Shown here: one piece after another, positions 43,104-52,342 of the stretch
How positions within the stretch are numbered: the first letter of the stretch is position 1
How the letters are laid out: each line of letters opens with the position of its first letter
DNA from: HXMU1420-13 sp024742815
GTDB lineage: Bacteria; Bacteroidota; Rhodothermia; Balneolales; Balneolaceae
DNA length: 64,000 nucleotides
Reading direction: 5' to 3'
Assembly (NCBI GenBank): GCA_024742815.1
Contig: JANSXX010000001.1
Coordinates: forward strand, 186,001 to 250,000
Made by a program: the position numbers and the translations under genes
Notes under the pieces: generated by a model
What the model was told of the DNA's origin: nothing
What the model saw: the letters and a program-made list of their open reading frames with translations, nothing else
The model's database searches: none

Positions 43104-44204
43104 TTGTTTGCAACAGAAGTAAAACCGAATTATATCACAGACCTTACCCACATAGATGAATTGCCTAGCGTAACTGTGGCAATCCCGGTGTATAACGAAG
43201 AGAAGCACATCCGCAGAGTAGTTGAGGGGTTCCTTGCTACGGCATATCCTAATCTGGTTGAAATACTCATCGCAGACGGACGTAGCACAGACCGAACTCG
43301 TGCTATAATTGCTGAACTCTCGAAGGAGGATAAGCGTGTAAAATTAGTCGATAACCCCGAGAAATATCAGTCTTATGGTTTAAATAGGATGATAGATGTT
43401 GCGGAAGGAGAAATTTTTCTTCGAGCCGACGGGCATTGCCACTACAAAGAAGATTATGTAGAAAAATGTGTATCGGTAATGCTAAAAACCGGTGCACGAA
43501 ATGTGGGTGGCGCACAGCGTTACATGGCAAAAAACCGAGTTCAGGCCGGTATTGCATTAGCCGTGAAAAGCGTGTTAGGAAACGGTGGTGCAAAATATAT
43601 GGACGAGAATTATCTCGGATATGCCGACACCGTTTTTCTGGGATGTTTTCGTACGAAGGATTTAAGAGAGATTGGTGGATTTAATACTGAAAATGTTACC
43701 AATCAGGATTCTGAGTTAAACCTCCGGTTAATCGAAAAGTATGGCGAAACCGTGTATGTTAGTCCTGAAATTAAAAGCTGGTACTACCCCCGAGATTCAT
43801 TTGGAAAACTGTTCAAACAATATTTCCGATATGGGAGAGGGCGTTATTTAACTCGGATTTTACACCCCGATAGCAGCCCGATTCGAGGGATGATTCCGTT
43901 TTTAAGTTTGATGTTTTTAACTATTTATATAATAGTTGATATAGTGACATCAACTAAATTGTATTCATTTGAAGTGATTGCGGGTCTTGCAATAATTGTA
44001 TTTTTAGAGTCTTTCAGAGTGGTCTTGAAAAAGAGAGAATGCTTTAAGCGTGAAGTTTGGAATAGAGAAGGAAATAAACCTGGTATTATTTCAAATATTT
44101 CTACTACAATTGTTTCATTAGTGCTTATGCAGTTTGGTCATTTTTTCGGTTTTTTCTACCAATTTTTAAGGAATACTTTTATCTCTGATAAAAGTAAATG
44201 GTAG
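43104..44204 (+). CDS. Family 2 glycosyltransferase, membrane-anchored (ExoA-like)
   Basis: A 366-residue GT2 with a cytoplasmic GT-A domain: V-T-V-A-I-P-V-Y-N-E-E at about 24-34, D-G-R-S-T-D after it, the metal-binding R-A-D-G-H, and N-Q-D-S-E-L-N-L-R as the acceptor motif. Three hydrophobic helices follow (about 268-290, 298-313 and 333-355). The start must be TTG 43104, since the frame is closed upstream at 43079 and has no ATG nearby. Likely adds a sugar to a lipid-linked glycan. Ends three bases from the converging GT4 gene. Confidence 0.88.
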   Translation: MFATEVKPNYITDLTHIDELPSVTVAIPVYNEEKHIRRVVEGFLATAYPNLVEILIADGRSTDRTRAIIAELSKEDKRVKLVDNPEKYQSYGLNRMIDVAEGEIFLRADGHCHYKEDYVEKCVSVMLKTGARNVGGAQRYMAKNRVQAGIALAVKSVLGNGGAKYMDENYLGYADTVFLGCFRTKDLREIGGFNTENVTNQDSELNLRLIEKYGETVYVSPEIKSWYYPRDSFGKLFKQYFRYGRGRYLTRILHPDSSPIRGMIPFLSLMFLTIYIIVDIVTSTKLYSFEVIAGLAIIVFLESFRVVLKKRECFKREVWNREGNKPGIISNISTTIVSLVLMQFGHFFGFFYQFLRNTFISDKSKW

Positions 44205-44207
44205 TAG

Positions 44208-45398
44208 TTAATTTGTCACTAAATTATTGATGAAGTCATTAAGTCGATTGATTTGTGTAGACCACGAATAATTGTTTTTTATAATACCTAGAGCGCTCTC
44301 ACTTAACGATCTCCTATGAGATTTTTCGTTTAATAAATAAAGAACCTTATCAGCAAATTCACTATCGCTGTTAGCAATTTCTAAATGAACACCATTAATA
44401 ACCTCAATCCCGTCTGCTCCAAATTGAGTTGAAACTATTGGATTACCATAAGCTAATCCTTCTATCATTTTTAGTTTTACTCCAGAGCCACTGATCAGGG
44501 GAACGATTTGAATTGTACACTCTTGATTAAGCTTTTTAAGGTCATCCACAAAACCTAAATACTCAATTCGTTCGGGTAAGTTATTCTGAATTGATTGAGG
44601 CAAATCATTACCCGCAAGTTTTAGCCTTACGTTATCATGAGAGTGTATTATTTTTGGCCAAACTTTATCCAGAAACCATTTAAGTCCTTCGAGATTAGGT
44701 GGCCATTTCCAATTGGAAAATGCAATTAATTGATGATCAGGACGATTATCAAAGTTTATTTTATTGATTAAGGCACCTGGTGGGTTCACTAACGTTGGTT
44801 TTTTAAGGGCAAGTAATGAAGCCATTTTATCTAAGTCCAAATCAGAGATAAATGTTATCGCATCTACTTTTTTTAAGGCGTTAAGCTCAAATTTCTTCAT
44901 CAATCTGGCTTGATCTTCTAAAAACAGCTTTAAAAAAACGTTTCGCTGTTGTGTTGCTCTTTGAGCAATTAATTCGAATTCTACATTTACATTTCTGAGT
45001 AATGTTTTTGCCTTTGGGAACCTTTGCTTTACAATTTCGAAAAAATTTAGCGTATGTAATCCTTCGAAAAAGATAATGTCAAATTCTTCTTTAATGTCAG
45101 CAAGAATTTTCTCCATGACTTCAATAGACATTCTATGCTGAACTGTTATTGGCTTTCTACTAAACGCAGATTTTATTGCAGATATAAGATTATACTCAGT
45201 AAAGTTACCTTTATGAGTATAAACCTTCGATATTTTTGTTAAAGCTGAATCATCCTGATTATGTAATTCTGAGATAAATGAAGCTATTGTGATATCATGC
45301 CCTAATTCATAGAGATTTTGGATTGTATTATAAACATACACAGATCCACCATCTTCAACAGGATAAGGTAATCGTGCACATACATGAAGTATCTTCAT
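44208..45398 (-). CDS. Family 4 glycosyltransferase
   Basis: A 396-residue GT-B enzyme. The N-terminal K-I-L-H-V-C-A-R-L-P-Y-P-V-E-D-G-G-S-V-Y is typical of the Stp1/WcaI-like branch, and the C-terminal nucleotide-sugar half has I-V-P-L-I-S-G-S-G-V-K-L-K-M-I-E-G-L-A-Y-G-N-P-I-V-S-T. It is the last gene of the minus-strand polysaccharide operon; its start overlaps the preceding GT by four bases. The sugar is unknown. Confidence 0.88.
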   Translation of the reverse strand: MKILHVCARLPYPVEDGGSVYVYNTIQNLYELGHDITIASFISELHNQDDSALTKISKVYTHKGNFTEYNLISAIKSAFSRKPITVQHRMSIEVMEKILADIKEEFDIIFFEGLHTLNFFEIVKQRFPKAKTLLRNVNVEFELIAQRATQQRNVFLKLFLEDQARLMKKFELNALKKVDAITFISDLDLDKMASLLALKKPTLVNPPGALINKINFDNRPDHQLIAFSNWKWPPNLEGLKWFLDKVWPKIIHSHDNVRLKLAGNDLPQSIQNNLPERIEYLGFVDDLKKLNQECTIQIVPLISGSGVKLKMIEGLAYGNPIVSTQFGADGIEVINGVHLEIANSDSEFADKVLYLLNEKSHRRSLSESALGIIKNNYSWSTQINRLNDFINNLVTN

Positions 45399-46564
45399 TG
45401 ACCGTTCATTTTTTTTAATTTGAAATATGATTCTAGATGTTCCTTTATCTGAATTTCAAATACGTCTTCGGAAAACTTTTCTAAGTTTACTTTTAATTTT
45501 GTTGATAATTGGGCGTATAATGACTGGTTATTCTCAATATTTTCAATTATTTCAACAACGTTTTCTTGATGTTCAAACTGGAGTTGAGTAAATGGAACCA
45601 GCTCCAAGCTTCCACCACTTTTATGCACTATTGGTAAACACTCATGGTACATTGATTCCAATACTGCAATACCAAAATGCTCATACTTTTTTGGGTTTAT
45701 ATAATATTTACTCTCCTTATAGAGCACTTCAATTTCATGACTAACTAGGTTTGGTTTTAATTCAATTTTATAGTCCCTCTTTTTACATTCGGATTCAAGA
45801 AATTGAAAATAGGATTCATCTTCAAGATAGCCAGCTATTACAAAATTTACATCAGGTAATTTTTCATTAAGTCTATCGAAAATTGATAAAAGTACATGTA
45901 CATTTTTATTTCTCGCAAATCTGCTTATGGTTAGTACTTGTTTTTTCTTAGTTAAATTATTTCTTGGTTTGTATAGAGGTAGTGAAGGGTAAACAACAGC
46001 AGTTTTTTTATTATAAATATCTTGGACAATGTTAGAAATGAATATAGAATTGGATACCGAGTAGTTTTTTTTGATGTTAGTGAAGTCTCTAGATGCAATA
46101 TTATCTGATATAGATTTATATAGTTTAGTCAACAACTCAGACTTGAAAGTTTTTTGATATGCCAGATTATATTTTATAAGTAAACTTTCTTCTGCAAGAA
46201 TAGGATGGTGTATGTACTGAAAAGCAAATCCCTTAAAATCCAACTCATTATATGTACTTACCAAGTACTTAAAATTCGAATTTAATTTTTTTGCTTTACG
46301 GTGTAAAATTGCAATACGAAATCTGAAAAATTTGGACTTAAATATTTCAGGTAATAAAATCTGTTCATAACTGATTTTATTTTTATTCAATTGAAAATTA
46401 CTTTGCCGGGAGATTGAATCGAAATCAATTTTGCTAAATGAAAGTACGTGAACATTTAGATTATAATAATCCGTAAGGATTTTTATGACTTTTAAAGAAA
46501 CTCGTTCTGCACCACCAATATTATCAAATTGTGGATGGACAAGTAGAACATCTGGGTTAGCCAT
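45395..46564 (-). CDS. Family 4 glycosyltransferase
   Basis: A 389-residue GT-B enzyme: N-terminal L-V-H-P-Q-F-D-N-I-G-G-A-E-R-V, then L-T-I-S-R-F-A-R-N-K-N-V-H-V-L-L at about 193-208, and the E-x7-E region in K-Y-E-H-F-G-I-A-V-L-E-S-M. It overlaps Wzx by one base (TAATG), so it is coupled. The Lys/Asn/Ile-rich composition matches the other genes of this operon and differs from the housekeeping genes nearby. Confidence 0.88.
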   Translation of the reverse strand: MANPDVLLVHPQFDNIGGAERVSLKVIKILTDYYNLNVHVLSFSKIDFDSISRQSNFQLNKNKISYEQILLPEIFKSKFFRFRIAILHRKAKKLNSNFKYLVSTYNELDFKGFAFQYIHHPILAEESLLIKYNLAYQKTFKSELLTKLYKSISDNIASRDFTNIKKNYSVSNSIFISNIVQDIYNKKTAVVYPSLPLYKPRNNLTKKKQVLTISRFARNKNVHVLLSIFDRLNEKLPDVNFVIAGYLEDESYFQFLESECKKRDYKIELKPNLVSHEIEVLYKESKYYINPKKYEHFGIAVLESMYHECLPIVHKSGGSLELVPFTQLQFEHQENVVEIIENIENNQSLYAQLSTKLKVNLEKFSEDVFEIQIKEHLESYFKLKKMNGQ

Positions 46565-47943
46565 TAAAAACGATTATATAGTTTTCTTTTTACAGCTCGT
46601 AAATCATCTAAAGTAAGTGTTTTAAAAATAAAGCTGTTTATAATTAATACTAGATAAATAAAAGCTATTTGAACACCAAGGTGAAAGGTAACACTCAAAC
46701 TATTTAATAAGTAAAAAGAGGCGATTGTTAAGACAACTAACGAGAAAAACTTAATGAGTGTGCTGAAAAATAGTTTAAAATCAACCAAATTTTTAGCTGT
46801 GTATATCAGTAATAATGCCATCAAGAACTCAAAGATTAATTTTGTCATGGCAACACCTTGGGAGGAGAAGTGGGTGCATACCCAATAATAAATAAGGATT
46901 GAGATGACTACCTCAATAATAATGAACTTATTAGCGATTGGTTGTTTATTTGATGCAGTGACCAAGGAACCATAAATCACTGTTAAACTCATGAAATAGA
47001 GACCTCCAATTAGAAAAGCGACAGTGGAACTAGCTTCGCTATATTCGGATCCGTAGAGAAGAATTGTGAATTCATTTTGGAAAAGAATAATAGGTACAAC
47101 AATAAGGGTTGTTAGTTGAAAAATAATTCTAGTAGTATTGTTTAAAATCTTATTTAGGACTTTTTTTCTAGCGAAAATTCTAACTAAATACGGATAAATG
47201 GGTACTACGAAAATTGAGGGTAGTAATAGATATGACTCTATTAGTCGGTATCCAGAATTGTAAAAACCTACTTGAATACTAGATTGGAAAGTTTCCAAAA
47301 AAATAGACGGTATACTATTTCTAACAATCAATAATACATTCATTAAGGCGAACACAGAGCCAGGCACAATCACTTTATGCCTTATATAATTCACATCAAA
47401 AGATGGAAGTGGGTTATCAGTTATTTTAGTGAATAAAAAATAAGTGAAACACATACTTAGAAAAAAAGAAACAGAGTATGCAAAAATAAAATTTGATAAT
47501 TCAGGCTCAATCAATAGAACAGCACCACATAATAGAATTACAATTATGCGATCTACAATGATCGAAAGTCCTTCATATTTAAGTTTCTCGAACCCTCTAA
47601 AAACGGAGCGATAGAAAAGAGTTAGAGAATTACTGAATCCATATAATAGCAATGTATACACTATTATTTCGTGCTCTAGTAAAGTTGTAAATGAATAGAG
47701 GGTAATAAATACAACTACAGTTAAAACATAAGAAGCAATTCTAAGGCCAAACGTTTGTGAAATGAACTGTCTATTATCCTCACTCCTCGAAGAGATTGTC
47801 TTAGTTGTATGAATGGCAATACCAAATTCAAAAAAAGAAAGTACTAGTCCAATTAAGGAAACCGCATACATAAACTTACCAAAATCCTCAGGTCCTAAAA
47901 CTCTGGTAGTAAGAATCAAAAAAATAAACCAAAGCGGCTTCAC
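46564..47943 (-). CDS. Wzx-type oligosaccharide flippase (start uncertain)
   Basis: A polytopic membrane protein of 459 residues from the GTG at 47943, with about twelve to fourteen helices and the family pattern T-T-R-V-L-G-P-E-D-F-G-K-F at 12-24. It should flip lipid-linked repeat units. The GTG start cuts into the first helix: the frame stays open upstream to 48003 and encodes I-A-I-K-N-S-L-Q-N-N-T-F-W-L-L-L-S-N-S-V, a typical Wzx beginning, yet contains no ATG, GTG or TTG. ATA 48003 or ATC 47997 are candidate non-standard starts. Overlaps the end of the wzy gene. Confidence 0.85.
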   Translation of the reverse strand: MKPLWFIFLILTTRVLGPEDFGKFMYAVSLIGLVLSFFEFGIAIHTTKTISSRSEDNRQFISQTFGLRIASYVLTVVVFITLYSFTTLLEHEIIVYTLLLYGFSNSLTLFYRSVFRGFEKLKYEGLSIIVDRIIVILLCGAVLLIEPELSNFIFAYSVSFFLSMCFTYFLFTKITDNPLPSFDVNYIRHKVIVPGSVFALMNVLLIVRNSIPSIFLETFQSSIQVGFYNSGYRLIESYLLLPSIFVVPIYPYLVRIFARKKVLNKILNNTTRIIFQLTTLIVVPIILFQNEFTILLYGSEYSEASSTVAFLIGGLYFMSLTVIYGSLVTASNKQPIANKFIIIEVVISILIYYWVCTHFSSQGVAMTKLIFEFLMALLLIYTAKNLVDFKLFFSTLIKFFSLVVLTIASFYLLNSLSVTFHLGVQIAFIYLVLIINSFIFKTLTLDDLRAVKRKLYNRF

Positions 47944-47974
47944 TACACTATTAGAAAGCAGCAGCCAGAAAGTA

Positions 47975-49381
47975 TTATTTTGTAGCGAGTTCTTGATGGC
48001 TATTTAAATCTAGTTTTCGAATAGAAAGAATTATGCCAATAGTAAGCCAAAATGGAACTGCAACCTTATCAAACTCCAAATAGCCATTAAATAATGCATG
48101 AAAAAGATAGGATGTAATACCAAGTGTAGCACCTAATGTTAGAGTCGAGTAAAGGTCATTATTTGTTGTTTTGATGGTCTTATAGGCGATAATAATTATA
48201 GACGACAATAAGAATATCCAAGACCCCAACCCTACTAACCCTGCTTCAGATAGGTATTGGAGATAATCATTATGTGCCCCGGCATACATGTCTGATATAA
48301 TGGTAGAAAATAAAGGGTTCTGAAACTCGTAAAAATGGATAGGGTAGGTGCCAACCCCAAAACCAAAAATTGGTTTAGCTAAAAACATATTTACGGCCGC
48401 AACCCATCGATTTATACGCTCTAGATTAGAAACGTTCCTTTGTACATCAACAATTGTAAGTGCATTCTCTTGAAGATTTACCAATATTGATGAGCCTAAT
48501 GCAATAACAGAAACGACAATAAGAGTAATAAAAACCCAAAAATATTTATTCTTGATTAAGGATCCTGCGCGGAAAACAAAAAAACAGGAAATTATAAATA
48601 AACAGCTCAACCAAGCGGCTCTTGTATAAGAAAGAGTGATTGCAATTATGGTAATAATTGCTGTGAAAATTGAAAGATTCGTTAGCGAATTATTTTTCAG
48701 GTTGCTAAGTGCTATGGTAAAAGAAAATCCAAAGATAATTGAGAGGTAAGCTGAGTATGTTCCTCTTTCTTCAAAAAAAGGTTCAGTCATAATATTAGAA
48801 TATTCCTTTACAAAACCGGCAAATGAATGTTTCGTAATTGAAAAACAGGCGATAATTATAGCAAAACAAAAAAATGTTTGAATAAGCCTGATTAATGATT
48901 TTGTGTTTGTTATAGAACTTTTTGTCCAATACACACAAACTATTAAGTACCCTACAGCATTGACAAAGAATTTTAATGAAATAAATTTATGGCTTGATAA
49001 AACAACAGATACCGCGAGTACACACAAATAAAATATTACCGCATAATCAAAAATTGATAACGTATCACTGTAATTAGAGTTGTTGAAAATGAAATGAATA
49101 ACCCATGCAGCCCCAAGAATTAAAATTAATGGTTCGGTCGGAAGTTGAAGTGCCAAACCTGCAGAAGGGAATACCATTACTTCTTGTGATACTAAAAAAA
49201 TAAAAGTAAGTAAGAATGTTGGAAAGGCAGGGTATATGAAAAAAATAAGAAGAATTACACAACCAACAATGGGCAGAATTGGTAGAAATTCAAAGAAAAT
49301 GGAAACTGAAACTCCTATCGCAAGAAAGATGGAAAGGAAGTATACATTTGCCCTACTTAAGCTAGAATTACTGGTAGTCAT
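47975..49381 (-). CDS. Wzy-type O-antigen polymerase/ligase family protein
   Basis: A 468-residue membrane protein with about twelve helices and the Wzy_C signature: a long periplasmic loop near 300-390 containing G-F-G-V-G-T-Y-P-I-H and A-H-N-D-Y-L-Q-Y-L-S-E-A-G-L-V-G. The family includes both polymerases and WaaL ligases; next to Wzx, Wzz and an export protein, a polymerase is more likely. Its start overlaps the Wzz stop by 14 bases, so it is coupled. Confidence 0.85.
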   Translation of the reverse strand: MTTSNSSLSRANVYFLSIFLAIGVSVSIFFEFLPILPIVGCVILLIFFIYPAFPTFLLTFIFLVSQEVMVFPSAGLALQLPTEPLILILGAAWVIHFIFNNSNYSDTLSIFDYAVIFYLCVLAVSVVLSSHKFISLKFFVNAVGYLIVCVYWTKSSITNTKSLIRLIQTFFCFAIIIACFSITKHSFAGFVKEYSNIMTEPFFEERGTYSAYLSIIFGFSFTIALSNLKNNSLTNLSIFTAIITIIAITLSYTRAAWLSCLFIISCFFVFRAGSLIKNKYFWVFITLIVVSVIALGSSILVNLQENALTIVDVQRNVSNLERINRWVAAVNMFLAKPIFGFGVGTYPIHFYEFQNPLFSTIISDMYAGAHNDYLQYLSEAGLVGLGSWIFLLSSIIIIAYKTIKTTNNDLYSTLTLGATLGITSYLFHALFNGYLEFDKVAVPFWLTIGIILSIRKLDLNSHQELATK

Positions 49382-50477
49382 TTTGACTTCTTCTTATTTC
49401 GTCAAAATCTATTTTCTCTTTAAGTAGTATTACACCAAAAGTAGTCAATAAGGCTAGTAAGACCGAAACAATACAAATTATTGACCGTTTTGGTCTACTC
49501 TTATATTCTGGAACTTTAGCTTCATCCAAAACTAATATTATGGGAGTATTTTTCACAAGCTCAAGTTTAGCTTGTTCAAGTGCTGGTATTAAATACTCTA
49601 GCATCGATGTTAATACCAAATATTCTCGGTAAATTTTTATTGACTCGATAACACTTTGAGGAAAATTTTGAATTTCCCTTTCTAATAATGCTATTTCTTG
49701 CTCCTTTACTATGAGTTGTTGGTTGTCAGCTCCAAGTCGGTTTTTTAATAACTCATATTCAATCTCACTTATCTTCTTTCTGGCATAAACTTGAGAAATA
49801 TTTTCAGCTGTATTCACATTTTCAGGAATAAAAATAAATTCTTCATCTTCGAAAAAATCTGAATAACGTTGTTCAATTTTGTCAAGTGAATCTTGGACCT
49901 CTATTATTTTAACCTCCAGAAATTCTCTATTTGCAGAGGCTTCCGAAACCGCCAATTCATTACTGTAATTATTCAAAAGTTCAACAACTCTTTTGGTAAC
50001 TTGGGTAGATCTAACTGGGTCTTTATCCTCGTAAGAGATAGTTAAGTAGCCTTCGTTGTTAAAGTCGAAACTATAATATTCGTTGAATGCTTTTAATACT
50101 TTCTCCCATGGTTCATCTTCCATTTCATAAAAAGTAATAAGATCAAACTCCTGAATTATTTGCTCTTTGAGTTCGCGACTATCTAAGATTGCTAAATAAT
50201 TATAAGCTCCTAAGTTTTGAAAAGCACCACCAAGACCTATTCCAGCAATTTTTTGTAATGCACCACCACCTGAACCTGCATTTAATAAACTCAATAAATC
50301 AGTGCCTTTTGGTGGCACTAATGTAGTTGAAGATCGATACCAATTAGGAAGTAATAGTGAGACTCCTACTGCAGAGATTGAGCTAATAATGAAAACTATA
50401 ATAAATAGCTTTTTATAAGCTAGAATTAATCCAATAAATGAATAGAGTGAATTTTTGTATTCTTTTTCCTGCATCAA
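49368..50477 (-). CDS. Wzz/chain-length-determinant family protein
   Basis: A 369-residue inner-membrane polysaccharide co-polymerase. Two membrane helices (about 22-46 and 335-352) flank a periplasmic part with the family's Y-R-S-S-T-T-L-V-P-P segment and a long coiled coil (about 200-320). It lacks a Walker-type tyrosine-kinase domain, so it is the kinase-free Wzz type. It sits seven bases after the SLBB export gene. Confidence 0.88.
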   Translation of the reverse strand: MMQEKEYKNSLYSFIGLILAYKKLFIIVFIISSISAVGVSLLLPNWYRSSTTLVPPKGTDLLSLLNAGSGGGALQKIAGIGLGGAFQNLGAYNYLAILDSRELKEQIIQEFDLITFYEMEDEPWEKVLKAFNEYYSFDFNNEGYLTISYEDKDPVRSTQVTKRVVELLNNYSNELAVSEASANREFLEVKIIEVQDSLDKIEQRYSDFFEDEEFIFIPENVNTAENISQVYARKKISEIEYELLKNRLGADNQQLIVKEQEIALLEREIQNFPQSVIESIKIYREYLVLTSMLEYLIPALEQAKLELVKNTPIILVLDEAKVPEYKSRPKRSIICIVSVLLALLTTFGVILLKEKIDFDEIRRSQNDYQ

Positions 50478-50484
50478 AAATCTC

Positions 50485-52281
50485 CTAATTCAACCTTCTA
50501 ATTGCTGCATAAGCCGTAATCAAACTTGCTACGGTTCCGATTCCAGTCATGACCAATCGTACCCGTTCTGATTTTTGGCGTTCTAGTTCTAGCATATAAT
50601 TTCGTCCAGTACTCACATCTTCAAATGGAATACGATCTACAAAAATGATATCGCCTGACTGTAATTCTGTTTCATCTGGATGGTACCAGGCTCTGCTTCC
50701 TGCTTTAATGATAAATATTCGATTTTCGTCGGCTGCTATGGTTAAACCGTTTGCAGCAGTTAGATAATCCTGTACAGTTTGTGTTGGCTCATAATTGTAG
50801 AAACCGGGATTGTTTACCTGCCCCATTAACGACACAGTATGCTCATCTTTTGGGATGAAGATTCGATCGCCATTTCTCACTTTAGTGTTCTGTAATACGG
50901 TGGGGGAAGTCAGGTCTAAGGCCATACGATTTGGATTCAGAGCCTGCTCGAATTCCAAATAATCGTATCCTTCTAAGAACTGATCGGAACTTCGACTAAG
51001 CAATGATAAATTGATGGAAGTGGTTGAATTTACACCGCGGTTATCTTTTGCATTGCGTATTAAATAAGCTCCATTTGGAAGAGCATCTTCCGTTAAGCCT
51101 CCTGCCATTTCAAGTAAATCTGCAATAGTAGTTTCAGAATTTGTTATGCTAAATGAACCCGGTAAATCTACCTCTCCTTCAATAGATACCGATCCCAAAG
51201 AACGATTAGCCGTTTGAAATCTAACAATGAATTGATCACCCGGTAGTACTTGATCTATTTCTGAAACAGAAAGTTCGGTTCGTTCAAAAGTGCCGTTGTT
51301 GTCTCTGATTCGAATGATGGAAGAGGAATCTGCATCAGGACTAAATCCTCCGGCAATAACTAACAGCCTTTCAATGGAGTCATCCATTCTATACGATCCG
51401 GTAAAGGGATTATTTACTGCTCCGGAGATGCTTACCGTGGCACGATCGGGAGAGGCGTTTATTAAAGTGATATGATCTCCATCCTGAATAAACGGTGCGA
51501 AATCCGGATTTCCGCTATTAAAGTATCCTGCTAAATCAACAAAATATGCGTCTCCGTAAAGCGGGGTTACTTTCACCAGCCTTAAATCAAACTGCTGGCT
51601 GATTTTCACCAACGCATCATTTTGAATTTCTGCTTCCGACTGCTCTTTAGCATCGAGCTTGTCGAAGTTTAAGCCAGAGTAAGAAGGCCGTTGGGCTGTA
51701 GCTTGTAGTACCGATTCGGTAGTCTGATTTATTAACGGAGTAATTACTTGATTTTCAACACGAATACCCGTTACAAGAGCATCAAAGCGAGTTCCTGCGG
51801 GTACTACATACCGACCGGGATTAGGAATATTGCCCCCAACATGTACGCTAACGGGTCTCGGTTGATCGAGTGTAACCGAAATTTCAGTATCCTTTATTTG
51901 TCCTTTAAATGCTTCTTGTAAAATGGTTTTGGCTTCGGTAAAAGTTTTGCCTTTGAGCGAAACGGTGCCAATTAAAGGGGCATTAATATCTCCACTTGCA
52001 TTTACTACAATGGCTCGATATGAAAACTCGACGAGCCCTTTTCCTTGAATGGATAGTACATCGTAAGGACCCATATAATAATTATCAGGATCGATAAACT
52101 GATCTAAAGGACTTGCAGATTGGATAAGTGCGAGGCCGGCTTCATCCACATAAAATAGATTCCCTAAACCGGAAGACTGGCTCTGAGTATTTTGATTAGA
52201 CTGAATTTGAGCAGCCAGAGTAGATGTAAAAAGAAATAGAAAACTAAAGAGTGCTCCGAAAGAACGAGCGTTTTTGAACAT
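50485..52281 (-). CDS. Polysaccharide export protein with SLBB domains (Wza-like)
   Basis: I start at ATG 52281, which gives a proper signal peptide (MFKNARSFGALFSFLFLF... cleaved after T-L-A-A-Q); the longer frame to 52368 runs into the neighbouring gene's 3' end and has no signal at its start. The 598-residue product has the Poly_export domain (Y-Y-M-G-P-Y-D-V-L-S-I near 70-80) and then four or so SLBB repeats (V-S-I-S-G-A-V-N-N-P, V-S-I-E-G-E-V-D-L-P-G, V-S-L-M-G-Q-V-N-N-P-G), with a C-terminal membrane helix. It should form the outer-membrane exit for the polymer. First gene of the operon. Confidence 0.9.
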   Translation of the reverse strand: MFKNARSFGALFSFLFLFTSTLAAQIQSNQNTQSQSSGLGNLFYVDEAGLALIQSASPLDQFIDPDNYYMGPYDVLSIQGKGLVEFSYRAIVVNASGDINAPLIGTVSLKGKTFTEAKTILQEAFKGQIKDTEISVTLDQPRPVSVHVGGNIPNPGRYVVPAGTRFDALVTGIRVENQVITPLINQTTESVLQATAQRPSYSGLNFDKLDAKEQSEAEIQNDALVKISQQFDLRLVKVTPLYGDAYFVDLAGYFNSGNPDFAPFIQDGDHITLINASPDRATVSISGAVNNPFTGSYRMDDSIERLLVIAGGFSPDADSSSIIRIRDNNGTFERTELSVSEIDQVLPGDQFIVRFQTANRSLGSVSIEGEVDLPGSFSITNSETTIADLLEMAGGLTEDALPNGAYLIRNAKDNRGVNSTTSINLSLLSRSSDQFLEGYDYLEFEQALNPNRMALDLTSPTVLQNTKVRNGDRIFIPKDEHTVSLMGQVNNPGFYNYEPTQTVQDYLTAANGLTIAADENRIFIIKAGSRAWYHPDETELQSGDIIFVDRIPFEDVSTGRNYMLELERQKSERVRLVMTGIGTVASLITAYAAIRRLN

Positions 52282-52342
52282 TCTGTAGACCGTTTTTTTT
52301 AGAATGAGTGCGAATATACGACTTTGAACACCCGCCATACAA

